A stretch of 6,999 nucleotides of DNA, taken from the NCBI GenBank assembly GCA_015222855.1, contig JADFWA010000093.1, positions 1-6,999 on the forward strand, given 5' to 3'. Numbering within the stretch: the first letter of the stretch is position 1; every line of letters starts with the position of its first letter. Source of the stretch: Pseudomonadota bacterium. GTDB lineage: Bacteria > Desulfobacterota > Syntrophia > Syntrophales > JADFWA01. Made by a program: the position numbers and the translations under genes. Positions 1 through 5,444 of the stretch are shown here, piece by piece. The notes beneath the pieces were generated by a model, which was not told where the DNA came from, made no database searches, and saw only the letters and a list, made by a program, of their open reading frames with translations.

Positions 1-2
1 CC

Positions 3-1772
3 TCAGGTTCTGCCATGGGGATTTCCAGACGACTCAAGGAGTATAACCCGAATATAAAGATAGTAGGAGTTGAGCCTTATCTGCGGCATAAGATACAGGG
101 ATTGAAGAATATGAAAGAATCCTACCAGCCGGGGATTTTTGATAAAACCCGCCTCGATGAAAAGATAAATATCCTGGACGAGGATGCCTTTGAGATGGCA
201 AGGAAGCTTGCCCGGGAAGAGGGGATTCTGGCGGGGATGAGTTCGGGTGCCGCCATGCATGTGGCCCTGGAAAAGGCAAAGGGGATGAAGGATGGGGTCA
301 TTGTGGTGATTTTCCCCGACAGCGGGGAAAGATATCTCTCTACGGAGCTCTTCGCGGATAAGGAAAAAACAACACTCCGTTTGTACAACACGCTGACCAA
401 AAATAAGGAGTTCTTTGAGCCGATAAACTCTAAAGATATTCTTATGTATTCATGCGGTCCGACGGTTCATGAAGTGCCCCACATCGGAAGTTACCGTCGT
501 TTTGTGGTTTCTGATGTCATCAGGAGATACCTGGAATTCAAGGGGTATAAGGTCAGACATGTCACCAACATCACCGATCTGGCCGACAGGTCTATAAAGG
601 GGGCTGACCTGGCCGGTATGGATCTGGGGGAATTTACGAAGCGATATATCGAGGTATTCCTGAAGGATATAGTCAGGCTCAATATCAGACGTGAGGAGGA
701 TTATCCGAGGGCGAGCGAAAATGTTGATATCATGCTGGAGCTTGCCGGGAAACTGGTGGAAAAGGGATATGCCTACGAGAAGCTGAAGTCTGTCTATTTC
801 GATATATCAAAGCTTGATGATTACGGTGTGCTCTCCAACATCGATCTGGAAAAGGTCAGGCATGGAAAAACGGTGGATCTTGATTATTACGAAAAGGATA
901 ATCCAATGGATTTTACCCTCCTCAAGAGATCAACGCTTGCCGAGTTGAAGAGGGGGATTTATTTCAAGACCAGGTGGGGAAATGTTCGACCGAGCTGGCA
1001 TCTTGAGTGCGCGGCAATTTCCCTGAAGTATATGGCGGAGACCTTTGATATTCATGCAAGCGGTTCCGATATTATTTTCCCACATTGCGAAAATGTTATG
1101 GCCATAGGAAAGGCCGCTACAGGGAAACAGCTTGCCAATTACTGGCTCAACACCGAGCTTGTCATGATGGAAGGGAAAAAGATGTCCCGCTCTCTGGACA
1201 ATTTCTTTACCATGGAAGATCTGGAGAAGAAAGAATATGGGGGAAAAGATGTCAGATATTTTCTGCTCAGTTCCCATTACAGAAAGCCGCTCAATTTCTC
1301 TTTTGGCGCTCTGGATACGGCGAGAAATACCGTCAATAATCTGAATGGGTTTATCCAGAGGCTTATTCACTTTACTCCGGGAGAGGGCTTCCCTGATGTT
1401 GACCAGTTTGTTTATGATGTTAAGCACGGATTTACAGAGGCGATGGACGATGATTTCAATATATCGGCTGCCCTTGCCTCCATTTTTGACTTTGTGAAGA
1501 AGGTCAATCTCCCGCTGGCCGGAGGTCAACTGAACAAAAAGGAGAGGGATAAAATCCTTGATGTAATGCGGGGCATAGATTCTGTGCTGGGGATCATGAA
1601 CTTTGAGGAAGAGGCGCTGAGTGAGGAGGTCGAAAGGCTTTTGAAAGAGAGGGAAGAATTTCGAAAGGCCGGGAACTGGGAAGAATCCGACCGGATAAGA
1701 GACAAACTTGAAGAGATGGGAATTGTTGTCCAAGATACTCCTGAAGGGACTAAATGGGTGGTCAAATCATAA
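3..1772 (+). CDS. Cysteine synthase–cysteinyl-tRNA synthetase fusion protein (5' end outside window)
   Basis: This is a two-domain protein. The C-terminal part of a PLP-dependent O-acetylserine sulfhydrylase (cysteine synthase) runs directly into a complete class I cysteinyl-tRNA synthetase. Residues are numbered from the ATG at 15. The frame stays open to the window edge and residues just before it read SGSA, the end of a PLP-phosphate loop, so the true start lies upstream. Residues 1-115 carry GILAGMSSGAA (70-80) and PDSGERYLST (101-110), typical of CysK; Ser103 would contact the PLP ring nitrogen. CysRS starts near residue 121 (LRLYNTLT) with no linker. It shows Cys147, HIGS (156-159, in place of HIGH), WHLEC with Cys332, PHCEN (356-360), KMSRS (389-393), a DALR-type helical domain, and the family's usual C-terminus near WEESDRIRDKLEEMGI. 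Such a fusion could couple cysteine synthesis to tRNA-Cys charging in the cytoplasm. The zinc-site changes are treated as a finding. No other gene overlaps it. Confidence 0.95.
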   Translation, partial: SGSAMGISRRLKEYNPNIKIVGVEPYLRHKIQGLKNMKESYQPGIFDKTRLDEKINILDEDAFEMARKLAREEGILAGMSSGAAMHVALEKAKGMKDGVIVVIFPDSGERYLSTELFADKEKTTLRLYNTLTKNKEFFEPINSKDILMYSCGPTVHEVPHIGSYRRFVVSDVIRRYLEFKGYKVRHVTNITDLADRSIKGADLAGMDLGEFTKRYIEVFLKDIVRLNIRREEDYPRASENVDIMLELAGKLVEKGYAYEKLKSVYFDISKLDDYGVLSNIDLEKVRHGKTVDLDYYEKDNPMDFTLLKRSTLAELKRGIYFKTRWGNVRPSWHLECAAISLKYMAETFDIHASGSDIIFPHCENVMAIGKAATGKQLANYWLNTELVMMEGKKMSRSLDNFFTMEDLEKKEYGGKDVRYFLLSSHYRKPLNFSFGALDTARNTVNNLNGFIQRLIHFTPGEGFPDVDQFVYDVKHGFTEAMDDDFNISAALASIFDFVKKVNLPLAGGQLNKKERDKILDVMRGIDSVLGIMNFEEEALSEEVERLLKEREEFRKAGNWEESDRIRDKLEEMGIVVQDTPEGTKWVVKS

Positions 1773-1798
1773 GGCAGCTATCAGGGGTCGGGGATCAG

Positions 1799-1860
1799 TA
1801 TGTAGCGCAGGGCTTTAGCCCTGCCCGATACAGCAACCCTGAAGGATTGCAATATATTTT
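1799..1860. repeat. REP-like palindromic repeat downstream of the cysS fusion
   Basis: The core is a perfect hairpin with 8-bp arms, GCAGGGCT (1807-1814) and AGCCCTGC (1817-1824), around a TT loop. Flanking words (TATGTAG before it, CCCTGAAGG after it) recur in reverse orientation at 6302-6389, so it belongs to a dispersed family. It could stabilise or end the cysS message, but no T-run follows, so it is not a classic terminator. Confidence 0.6.
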
Positions 1861-1908
1861 GTAACTACTCAGGTACCAAGAGTACAGAATAAATATGTTC
1901 TATTTGTT

Positions 1909-2041
1909 GATGGTCTCGTAAAAAGTCGAAATATACACAATTTTATCATTCCCGTAAAAACGGGAATCCAGTCTTTTCAACTGCTTAGCCGTTTATGGAT
2001 TCCCGCCTACGCGGGAATGACAGACTTTTTGCGAATGCATC
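1909..2041. mobile_element. 133-bp MITE with 7-bp target-site duplication
   Basis: Terminal inverted repeats are GATGGTCTCGTAAAAAGTC (1909-1927) and GACTTTTTGCGAATGCATC (2023-2041), 15 of 19 paired. Inside them lies a second inverted pair at 1946-1970 and 1996-2020, each arm itself a CATTCCCG/CGGGAAT hairpin of a type common in bacterial intergenic DNA. A perfect 7-bp direct repeat ATTTGTT flanks the element at 1902-1908 and 2042-2048, as expected of a target duplication. It contains no gene. Removing it together with one copy of the duplication rejoins the left arm of the palindrome that surrounds it, so it inserted after that palindrome formed. Confidence 0.8.
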
Positions 2042-2066
2042 ATTTGTTTAATTGGTTCTATTGGTT

Positions 2067-2115
2067 AACCAATGAAACAAATGAAACTAATTGAACTGAT
2101 AAAACTATTCTGTTT
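2067..2115. repeat. 49-bp direct repeat, copy 1
   Basis: It matches copy 2 at 2244-2292 at 46 of 49 positions. It is A/T-rich and built from the word AATGAAAC, and it ends in AAACTATTCTGTTT. It begins in the middle of the 14-bp palindrome ATTGGTTAACCAAT (2060-2073), so it is also the right arm of a longer inverted repeat whose left arm was split by the MITE at 1909-2041. No coding function is visible. Confidence 0.85.
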
Positions 2116-2134
2116 TTCTTTATGTCTCTGCCTG

Positions 2135-2173
2135 CCCTGTTAAATTTCCCAGAGGGGACCCTATTTAACAGGG
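2135..2173. repeat. Hairpin repeat with 11-bp perfect arms
   Basis: Arms are CCCTGTTAAAT (2135-2145) and ATTTAACAGGG (2163-2173), with a short TCCC/GGGA pairing possible inside the loop. The nearest T-run is not adjacent, so a rho-independent terminator is not supported. It lies between convergent genes and probably belongs to the local set of dispersed palindromes. Confidence 0.6.
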
Positions 2174-2203
2174 TGAACCTTTGGTACTTTGTGCCTTTGG
2201 TAC

Positions 2204-2223
2204 GGGCGTATTGCTATACGCCC
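2204..2223. repeat. Small REP-type hairpin
   Basis: Perfect 8-bp arms GGGCGTAT (2204-2211) and ATACGCCC (2216-2223) enclose a TGCT loop. It is followed by CCTACAT, a word also found at the edges of the repeats at 6243-6300 and 6302-6389. It appears inserted into the right end of the 1861-2243 element, separating a GGTAC word from the terminal repeat. Confidence 0.5.
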
Positions 2224-2243
2224 CTACATACCTGAGTAGTTAC

Positions 2244-2292
2244 AACCAATGAAACCAATGAAACAAATTGAACTAATAAAACTATTCTGTTT
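2244..2292. repeat. 49-bp direct repeat, copy 2, reaching the exchanger stop codon
   Basis: It differs from copy 1 (2067-2115) at only three positions. It starts directly after the right end of the 1861-2243 element and runs into the stop codon (2291-2293) of the leftward exchanger gene. The repeat therefore supplies two bases of that TAA, and the gene's 3' end may have been set by repeat insertion or recombination. Confidence 0.85.
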
Positions 2293-3268
2293 ACACCCCG
2301 TGCGGCGGGAAGAATATCATCATTAGGATCAGGAATGATATATACATGGCCAGGAGTACGCCACCCTTCCATCTTTCCAGTTTATAATTAATTGCGATCA
2401 GACCGAGCATGACGAATACTATTGTCAGCATGGAGGGAAACATGAAGTGGGTCAGTTTTTTCCCCACCGTAAGTGGATTTACGATTGCCGAGACGCCGGC
2501 AACCCAGCAGACGTTCAGTATATCCGCTCCGATAATATTGCCCACCGCGATACCCCCCTCTCCCTTGCGGGCTGCGGTGATGCATGTCGCCACCTCCGGG
2601 ATCGAGGTGCCGAACGCAACCATCGCAAGGGCAATAACCGCTTCGGGGACATGGAAATGATGAGCAATAAAGACCGCTGAGGAGACAATAAAGCGGCTTG
2701 CTATAAAGATACCGGTCAGACCGAGACAAAACAGGAGAATTATTTTTGAGTTTGTCAGTTTTTCTTCGTTGAAGACGGGTTCTTTATCCTTATGTTTCTT
2801 GATAAAAAACATAACCACGGCATAGATGACAAACAATCCCACCAGGATAATACCTTCCATGCGGCTGAGTGTCCCGTCCCAGCACATGATGTATGCAACA
2901 ATATCGACGATGATGAGAAAAACGGCGGTTGTTTTGAAAATATTGCTTGCCACCAGTATCGGGGTCATGGAAATAAATATGGCCAGCGGTAGCGCGAGGC
3001 CGTCATCACAAATAACCGATCCTATGGCGTTTCCCAGTGCGATTTCAGGTTTTCCCTGAAAGGCGGAAATAGCCGATACCATGAGTTCCGGCGCTGTTGT
3101 AGCGATTCCGACAACGACTATCCCGATAAGGATTTTAGGCACATGCAGGATATAGGACAGCCCGATAGCCCCTTCCACAAACCAGTCAGCCGCCTTGGCT
3201 AAAATAATGAAGGATGTTATCAGGACAATAAAGGCCGTGTATATATTGGCTATTTCCATATTTATCAT
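2291..3268 (-). CDS. CaCA-superfamily cation exchanger (sodium/calcium antiporter, YrbG-like)
   Basis: This is a polytopic inner-membrane antiporter of the Ca2+:cation family, about 325 residues and almost wholly hydrophobic, with two inverted α-repeats. Numbered from the ATG at 3268, repeat 1 has TTAPE (Glu61) then GNAIGSVICD (79-88); repeat 2 has GTSIPE (Glu225) then GNIIGADILN (243-252). A charged cytoplasmic loop with many Lys and Glu (about 156-172) separates the halves. The glutamates match the central ion-binding residues of NCX_Mj. The Asn and Asp of the archaeal site appear exchanged here. An in-frame TTG at 3292 would add eight residues, but it has no ribosome site and sits in a dispersed repeat word. 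ATG at 3268 (weak AGGA, 13 nt upstream) or at 3259 is likelier. It follows the nth-like gene by about 43 bp and is probably cotranscribed. The ion carried cannot be read from sequence. Confidence 0.92.
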   Translation of the reverse strand: MINMEIANIYTAFIVLITSFIILAKAADWFVEGAIGLSYILHVPKILIGIVVVGIATTAPELMVSAISAFQGKPEIALGNAIGSVICDDGLALPLAIFISMTPILVASNIFKTTAVFLIIVDIVAYIMCWDGTLSRMEGIILVGLFVIYAVVMFFIKKHKDKEPVFNEEKLTNSKIILLFCLGLTGIFIASRFIVSSAVFIAHHFHVPEAVIALAMVAFGTSIPEVATCITAARKGEGGIAVGNIIGADILNVCWVAGVSAIVNPLTVGKKLTHFMFPSMLTIVFVMLGLIAINYKLERWKGGVLLAMYISFLILMMIFFPPHGV

Positions 3269-3280
3269 TGTAGGCCAATG

Positions 3281-3299
3281 ATCCTGAAACAAGTTCAGG
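3281..3299. repeat. Fragment of a dispersed palindrome at the exchanger 5' end
   Basis: CCTGAA (3283-3288) and TTCAGG (3294-3299) form a small palindrome. On the minus strand it reads GAACTTGTTTCAGG, the same word as the left arm of the element at 6398-6455. It covers the alternative TTG start of the exchanger gene, which argues against that start. Confidence 0.55.
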
Positions 3300-3311
3300 A
3301 CGCCGAACGGG

Positions 3312-3968
3312 CTACCGGCTTCTGATCACACCCACCCCGTCGCAGTAGATTGATACAGGACATCTGCCGCAGAAGGGGGATATGGGGCGGCAGATATTTT
3401 TGCCGAAGGCTACCATGAGAGTGTTATAAAGAGACCAGTATTTTTCAGGGAGTTTTTTCCTGAGTGCGTATTCTGTTTCTTCAGGTGTTTTTGTTTCGAC
3501 GTAGCCCAGTCGGTTTGAAATCCTGTGAACATGGGTGTCCACGCATATAGCTTTTCTGTTATATCCAAGAGCCAGGACAAGATTGGCGGTTTTTCTTCCC
3601 ACCCCTTTCAGGGCAAGCAACCCTTCGATGGTATCGGGGACTTTCGATTTATACCTGTCAACCAGTTCCCTGCAGATATGGAGTATGGTCTTCGCCTTGT
3701 TTCTGTAAAAACCTGCTGGATAAATCGCTTTAATGATTTTTTCTTCGTAGAGTTTCAGCATTTCCTCTGGTGTAGAAGCCAGGTCAAAGAGCTTTTTGCA
3801 GGCGATCGCTGTTGTTTCATCCTTTGTCCTCAGGCTCAGGAGTGTTGAGATGAGGATTTGAAAGGGGCTGCGTTTTTCCTCCGCGAGAGAGGAGACGACA
3901 GGTAAATCCCAGGTTTTCAGTTCGCGTTTCGGGACATTGATTATCTTGACAATGTCATTATCATTCAT
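3312..3968 (-). CDS. nth: Endonuclease III-family DNA glycosylase/AP lyase
   Basis: A 218-residue base-excision repair enzyme that removes oxidised pyrimidines and nicks abasic sites. The helix-hairpin-helix LKGVGRKTANLV (120-131) holds the catalytic lysine Lys126, and VDTHVHR (143-149) holds the catalytic aspartate Asp144. The C-terminal 4Fe-4S motif is complete: Cys193, Cys200, Cys203 and Cys209 with spacings 6, 2 and 5. Length fits the family (E. coli Nth has 211). The LLSLRTKDETT stretch (43-53) replaces the LLSAQATD of E. coli, a variant I associate with a separate bacterial branch of the family. The ATG at 3968 gives a normal N-terminus but has no clear Shine-Dalgarno. The 78-bp gap to fdhE consists of short CGTAA- and TTTACG-type words and has no terminator, so cotranscription with fdhE is plausible. 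Its substrate range could differ from that of E. coli Nth. Confidence 0.96.
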   Translation of the reverse strand: MNDNDIVKIINVPKRELKTWDLPVVSSLAEEKRSPFQILISTLLSLRTKDETTAIACKKLFDLASTPEEMLKLYEEKIIKAIYPAGFYRNKAKTILHICRELVDRYKSKVPDTIEGLLALKGVGRKTANLVLALGYNRKAICVDTHVHRISNRLGYVETKTPEETEYALRKKLPEKYWSLYNTLMVAFGKNICRPISPFCGRCPVSIYCDGVGVIRSR

Positions 3969-4046
3969 TTAATTCGTAAAGCGTAAATCGCCATTCGATT
4001 TCCGGGTTACGAGTTTTGAATGTGCCCTTACGCCTTTTGCCTCCAA

Positions 4047-4883
4047 TTACAGATAGCCTTCTTCATTGGCCAGCATATCGAGGTGTAATGTGGCGATGGC
4101 TTCAATGTCGAGATTGGCCTCTTCTTTTGTACTCCTGAAGTCCACCGTTTTAATATACCTCTTGCAGACGTTGCACACATCGACCCGATATCTCTCATCC
4201 TCTTCAACGGTAAAGTAGGCCAGCGTCTGCTGTTCTTCATTACCGCAGAACGGGCATTTAATCCGCATGAAGTTCCATTCAAAACCACACTGATTGCAGA
4301 AAAGAAATCTTCGTCCCTCTTCTTCCTTCAACTCTCCTATCCTCGGGTCCTTGCCGCATATGGGGCAGTATCCCTCAGACCATTCCGATTTTGCAATAGC
4401 TTTGCCGTACTTTTCTGCAAGGACTTCAAGGGCGGGTCTCAGGCTTTCTTCCAGAAACAGCTCTATTAAATCAAAGGCTTCGCTTTCCAGCCCCTCTGGT
4501 ATCTCTTCATCATCATGGGGGATGGTAAAAGAATTGCGAACAATTTCTTCATAGTCAATCGTACCATCTTCAATTTTTTCGGCAAACTCTCTGGTTTCGC
4601 CGGGGGTTTGCTTTTCTGCTATTTGCAGGAGCGCGAGGAAGTATTTTTTAGGTTCGGTCAGGTCAAAGTCTCCACCTGAAAAATCAACCAGCGGCAATCC
4701 ACCGGCGAGTTTTTTCTTTATAAGGTTTTCATTTACCGGAAAGATATTCTCTTTCATGTTGGGTCGATATTTTTCTCTGAGGATCAGTATTTCTTCCAGT
4801 ATGTCCAGCAATTCTCCATAATGGGGACTTGAGCTCTTGTATTTTTCTATTGTTTCCAATGTGTCTTTCAGCATTTTGGCCAT
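4047..4883 (-). CDS. fdhE: FdhE, formate dehydrogenase maturation protein
   Basis: A cytoplasmic factor of 278 residues needed for the activity of molybdenum or tungsten formate dehydrogenases. The E. coli protein binds formate dehydrogenase and is a metal-binding rubredoxin-like chaperone. Here the N-terminal half is helical and acidic. The C-terminal half has four CxxC pairs: Cys173/176 (CPICGKDP), Cys196/199 (FCNQCGFEW), Cys210/213 (CPFCGNE) and Cys237/240 (VCNVCKRYIKTVD). It ends in the family's LDMLANEEGYL. The start is chosen from the ribosome site: AAGGAGGT lies nine bases before ATG 4883, whereas an in-frame TTG at 4892 directly abuts that site with no spacing. It is the first gene of the leftward group and no formate dehydrogenase subunit lies in the window, so its partner is elsewhere. 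A MITE sits just upstream and may carry the promoter. Confidence 0.96.
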   Translation of the reverse strand: MAKMLKDTLETIEKYKSSSPHYGELLDILEEILILREKYRPNMKENIFPVNENLIKKKLAGGLPLVDFSGGDFDLTEPKKYFLALLQIAEKQTPGETREFAEKIEDGTIDYEEIVRNSFTIPHDDEEIPEGLESEAFDLIELFLEESLRPALEVLAEKYGKAIAKSEWSEGYCPICGKDPRIGELKEEEGRRFLFCNQCGFEWNFMRIKCPFCGNEEQQTLAYFTVEEDERYRVDVCNVCKRYIKTVDFRSTKEEANLDIEAIATLHLDMLANEEGYL

Positions 4884-4892
4884 TAAATTCAA

Positions 4893-4900
4893 ACCTCCTT
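4893..4900 (-). promoter_or_regulatory. Shine-Dalgarno that fixes the fdhE start
   Basis: The minus strand reads AAGGAGGT here. Nine bases separate it from ATG 4883, a normal distance. The upstream TTG at 4892 would have zero spacing, so ATG 4883 is the start. Confidence 0.9.
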
Positions 4901-4917
4901 CTTGTATTGGGCGAATC

Positions 4918-5073
4918 GCAACTATTCAGCCACCAAGACACGAAGTCACTAAAATCATATCATAATTTATAATAACCAGAGGCATTTGATTAATAAAATT
5001 GTCCGGAGATTATGGGAAAATATAATTAATTTCTACACTTTGCGCCTTGGTGACTTTGTGGCTGAGTAGTTAC
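4918..5073. mobile_element. 156-bp MITE with GTAA-type ends and an 8-bp target duplication
   Basis: Terminal inverted repeats are GCAACTATTCAGCCAC (4918-4933) and GTGGCTGAGTAGTTAC (5058-5073), 14 of 16 paired. A perfect 8-bp direct repeat, GGCGAATC, abuts both ends (4910-4917 and 5074-5081). Ends beginning GTAA together with an 8-bp duplication are the hallmark of the IS66 family, so this is probably an IS66-related non-autonomous element; it holds no transposase. The centre (about 4950-5035) is strongly A/T-rich. It lies 10 bp upstream of the fdhE ribosome site, so any fdhE promoter must be inside it or beyond it. Confidence 0.85.
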
Positions 5074-5174
5074 GGCGAATCTATATATCCTTTTTTTTAG
5101 AAGTTCAAGCACGAACTTTGCCATATATCATCTTTTGTAACATTTTAGCTGTTTGAAAAAAGTAATAATTATTA

Positions 5175-5307
5175 AAATCCCCTCTACGCTCCCCTTGCCC
5201 CTCACCCTGACCCTCTCCCTGAGGGAGAGGGAACTGTGGGAAAGGGGAGAACCTTATAATCTCCCCCTTTCCCCGCCTTCGCGAGGACAAGCTTTAAAGG
5301 GGGATTT
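5175..5307. repeat. GC-rich composite palindromic repeat
   Basis: Outer words AAATCCCC (5175-5182) and GGGGATTT (5300-5307) are inverted. Inside is a perfect hairpin CCCTCTCCCT / AGGGAGAGGG (5211-5220 and 5222-5231). The plus strand is C-rich at first, then purine-rich. Repeats of this CCCTCTCCCTGAGGG kind are common between bacterial genes. The short open frames crossing it are low-complexity and not believable proteins. It lies upstream of the promoter of the hydratase-like gene. Confidence 0.65.
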
Positions 5308-5349
5308 CAGACAACTAAAGTATTATCATCTTTTTATTTTAGGGGCATA

Positions 5350-5380
5350 TTGACACGGACATGAAAACCCTTTATCTAAT
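5350..5380 (+). promoter_or_regulatory. Candidate sigma-70 promoter for the hydratase-like gene
   Basis: A perfect -35 TTGACA is at 5350-5355. The -10 could be TATCTA (5373-5378, 17-bp spacer, weak) or TCTAAT (5375-5380, 19-bp spacer, five of six). Transcription would start near 5385-5390, about 55-60 bases before ATG 5445. This overlaps the first codons of an in-frame upstream extension (ATG 5361), which supports the downstream start. Confidence 0.45.
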
Positions 5381-5433
5381 GTTCGCGGATTGTTATGATA
5401 AATCGTGCTGCCATGATAAAGCAAGAAATAAAA

Positions 5434-5441
5434 AAGGAGGT
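5434..5441 (+). promoter_or_regulatory. Shine-Dalgarno for the hydratase-like gene
   Basis: AAGGAGGT lies three bases before ATG 5445, with its GGAGG core four bases away. It is the only strong ribosome site in the frame and decides against starting at ATG 5361. Confidence 0.85.
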
Positions 5442-5444
5442 AAC

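Larger units (their letters stand above)
1861..2243. mobile_element. Composite element bounded by a perfect 15-bp inverted repeat with GTAA ends
   Basis: The terminal words are GTAACTACTCAGGTA at 1861-1875 and its exact reverse complement at 2229-2243. The same end sequence, slightly changed, bounds the smaller element at 4918-5073. Nothing inside codes for protein. The interior is a stack of other repeats: a MITE (1909-2041), an imperfect long palindrome centred at 2066/2067, and hairpins at 2135-2173 and 2204-2223. No target duplication is visible (flanks are TATATTTT on the left and AACCAATG on the right), so it may be an old element enlarged by later insertions. The GTAA ends resemble those of the IS66 family. 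Confidence 0.55.

Noticed and set aside
930..1733. Long minus-strand frame opposite the CysRS domain
   Set aside because: It is a shadow of the clear plus-strand gene; its translation has no domain pattern. The similar frame at 5376-6239 opposite the hydratase-like gene is rejected for the same reason.
1807..1824. Rho-independent terminator for the cysS fusion gene
   Set aside because: The hairpin is perfect but lacks a following T-run, and it recurs as part of a dispersed repeat.
1946..2020. CRISPR-like repeat pair
   Set aside because: The two similar units are inverted, not direct, and sit inside a MITE with terminal repeats and a target duplication.
5091..5118. Hairpin AAGTTC/GAACTT next to a run of eight T
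   Set aside because: On the plus strand the T-run precedes the hairpin, and on the minus strand the hairpin is followed by A, so it is not a rho-independent terminator in either direction.
5105..5290. Minus-strand frame of 61 codons across the GC-rich repeat
   Set aside because: The middle is a low-complexity run of Gly, Glu and Gln from the CCCTCTCCCT hairpin. It has no ribosome site and resembles no known protein.
5361..5444. N-terminal extension of the hydratase-like gene from ATG 5361
   Set aside because: No Shine-Dalgarno, unusual composition (several Cys and Lys), it overlaps the likely promoter, and a strong AAGGAGGT precedes ATG 5445.
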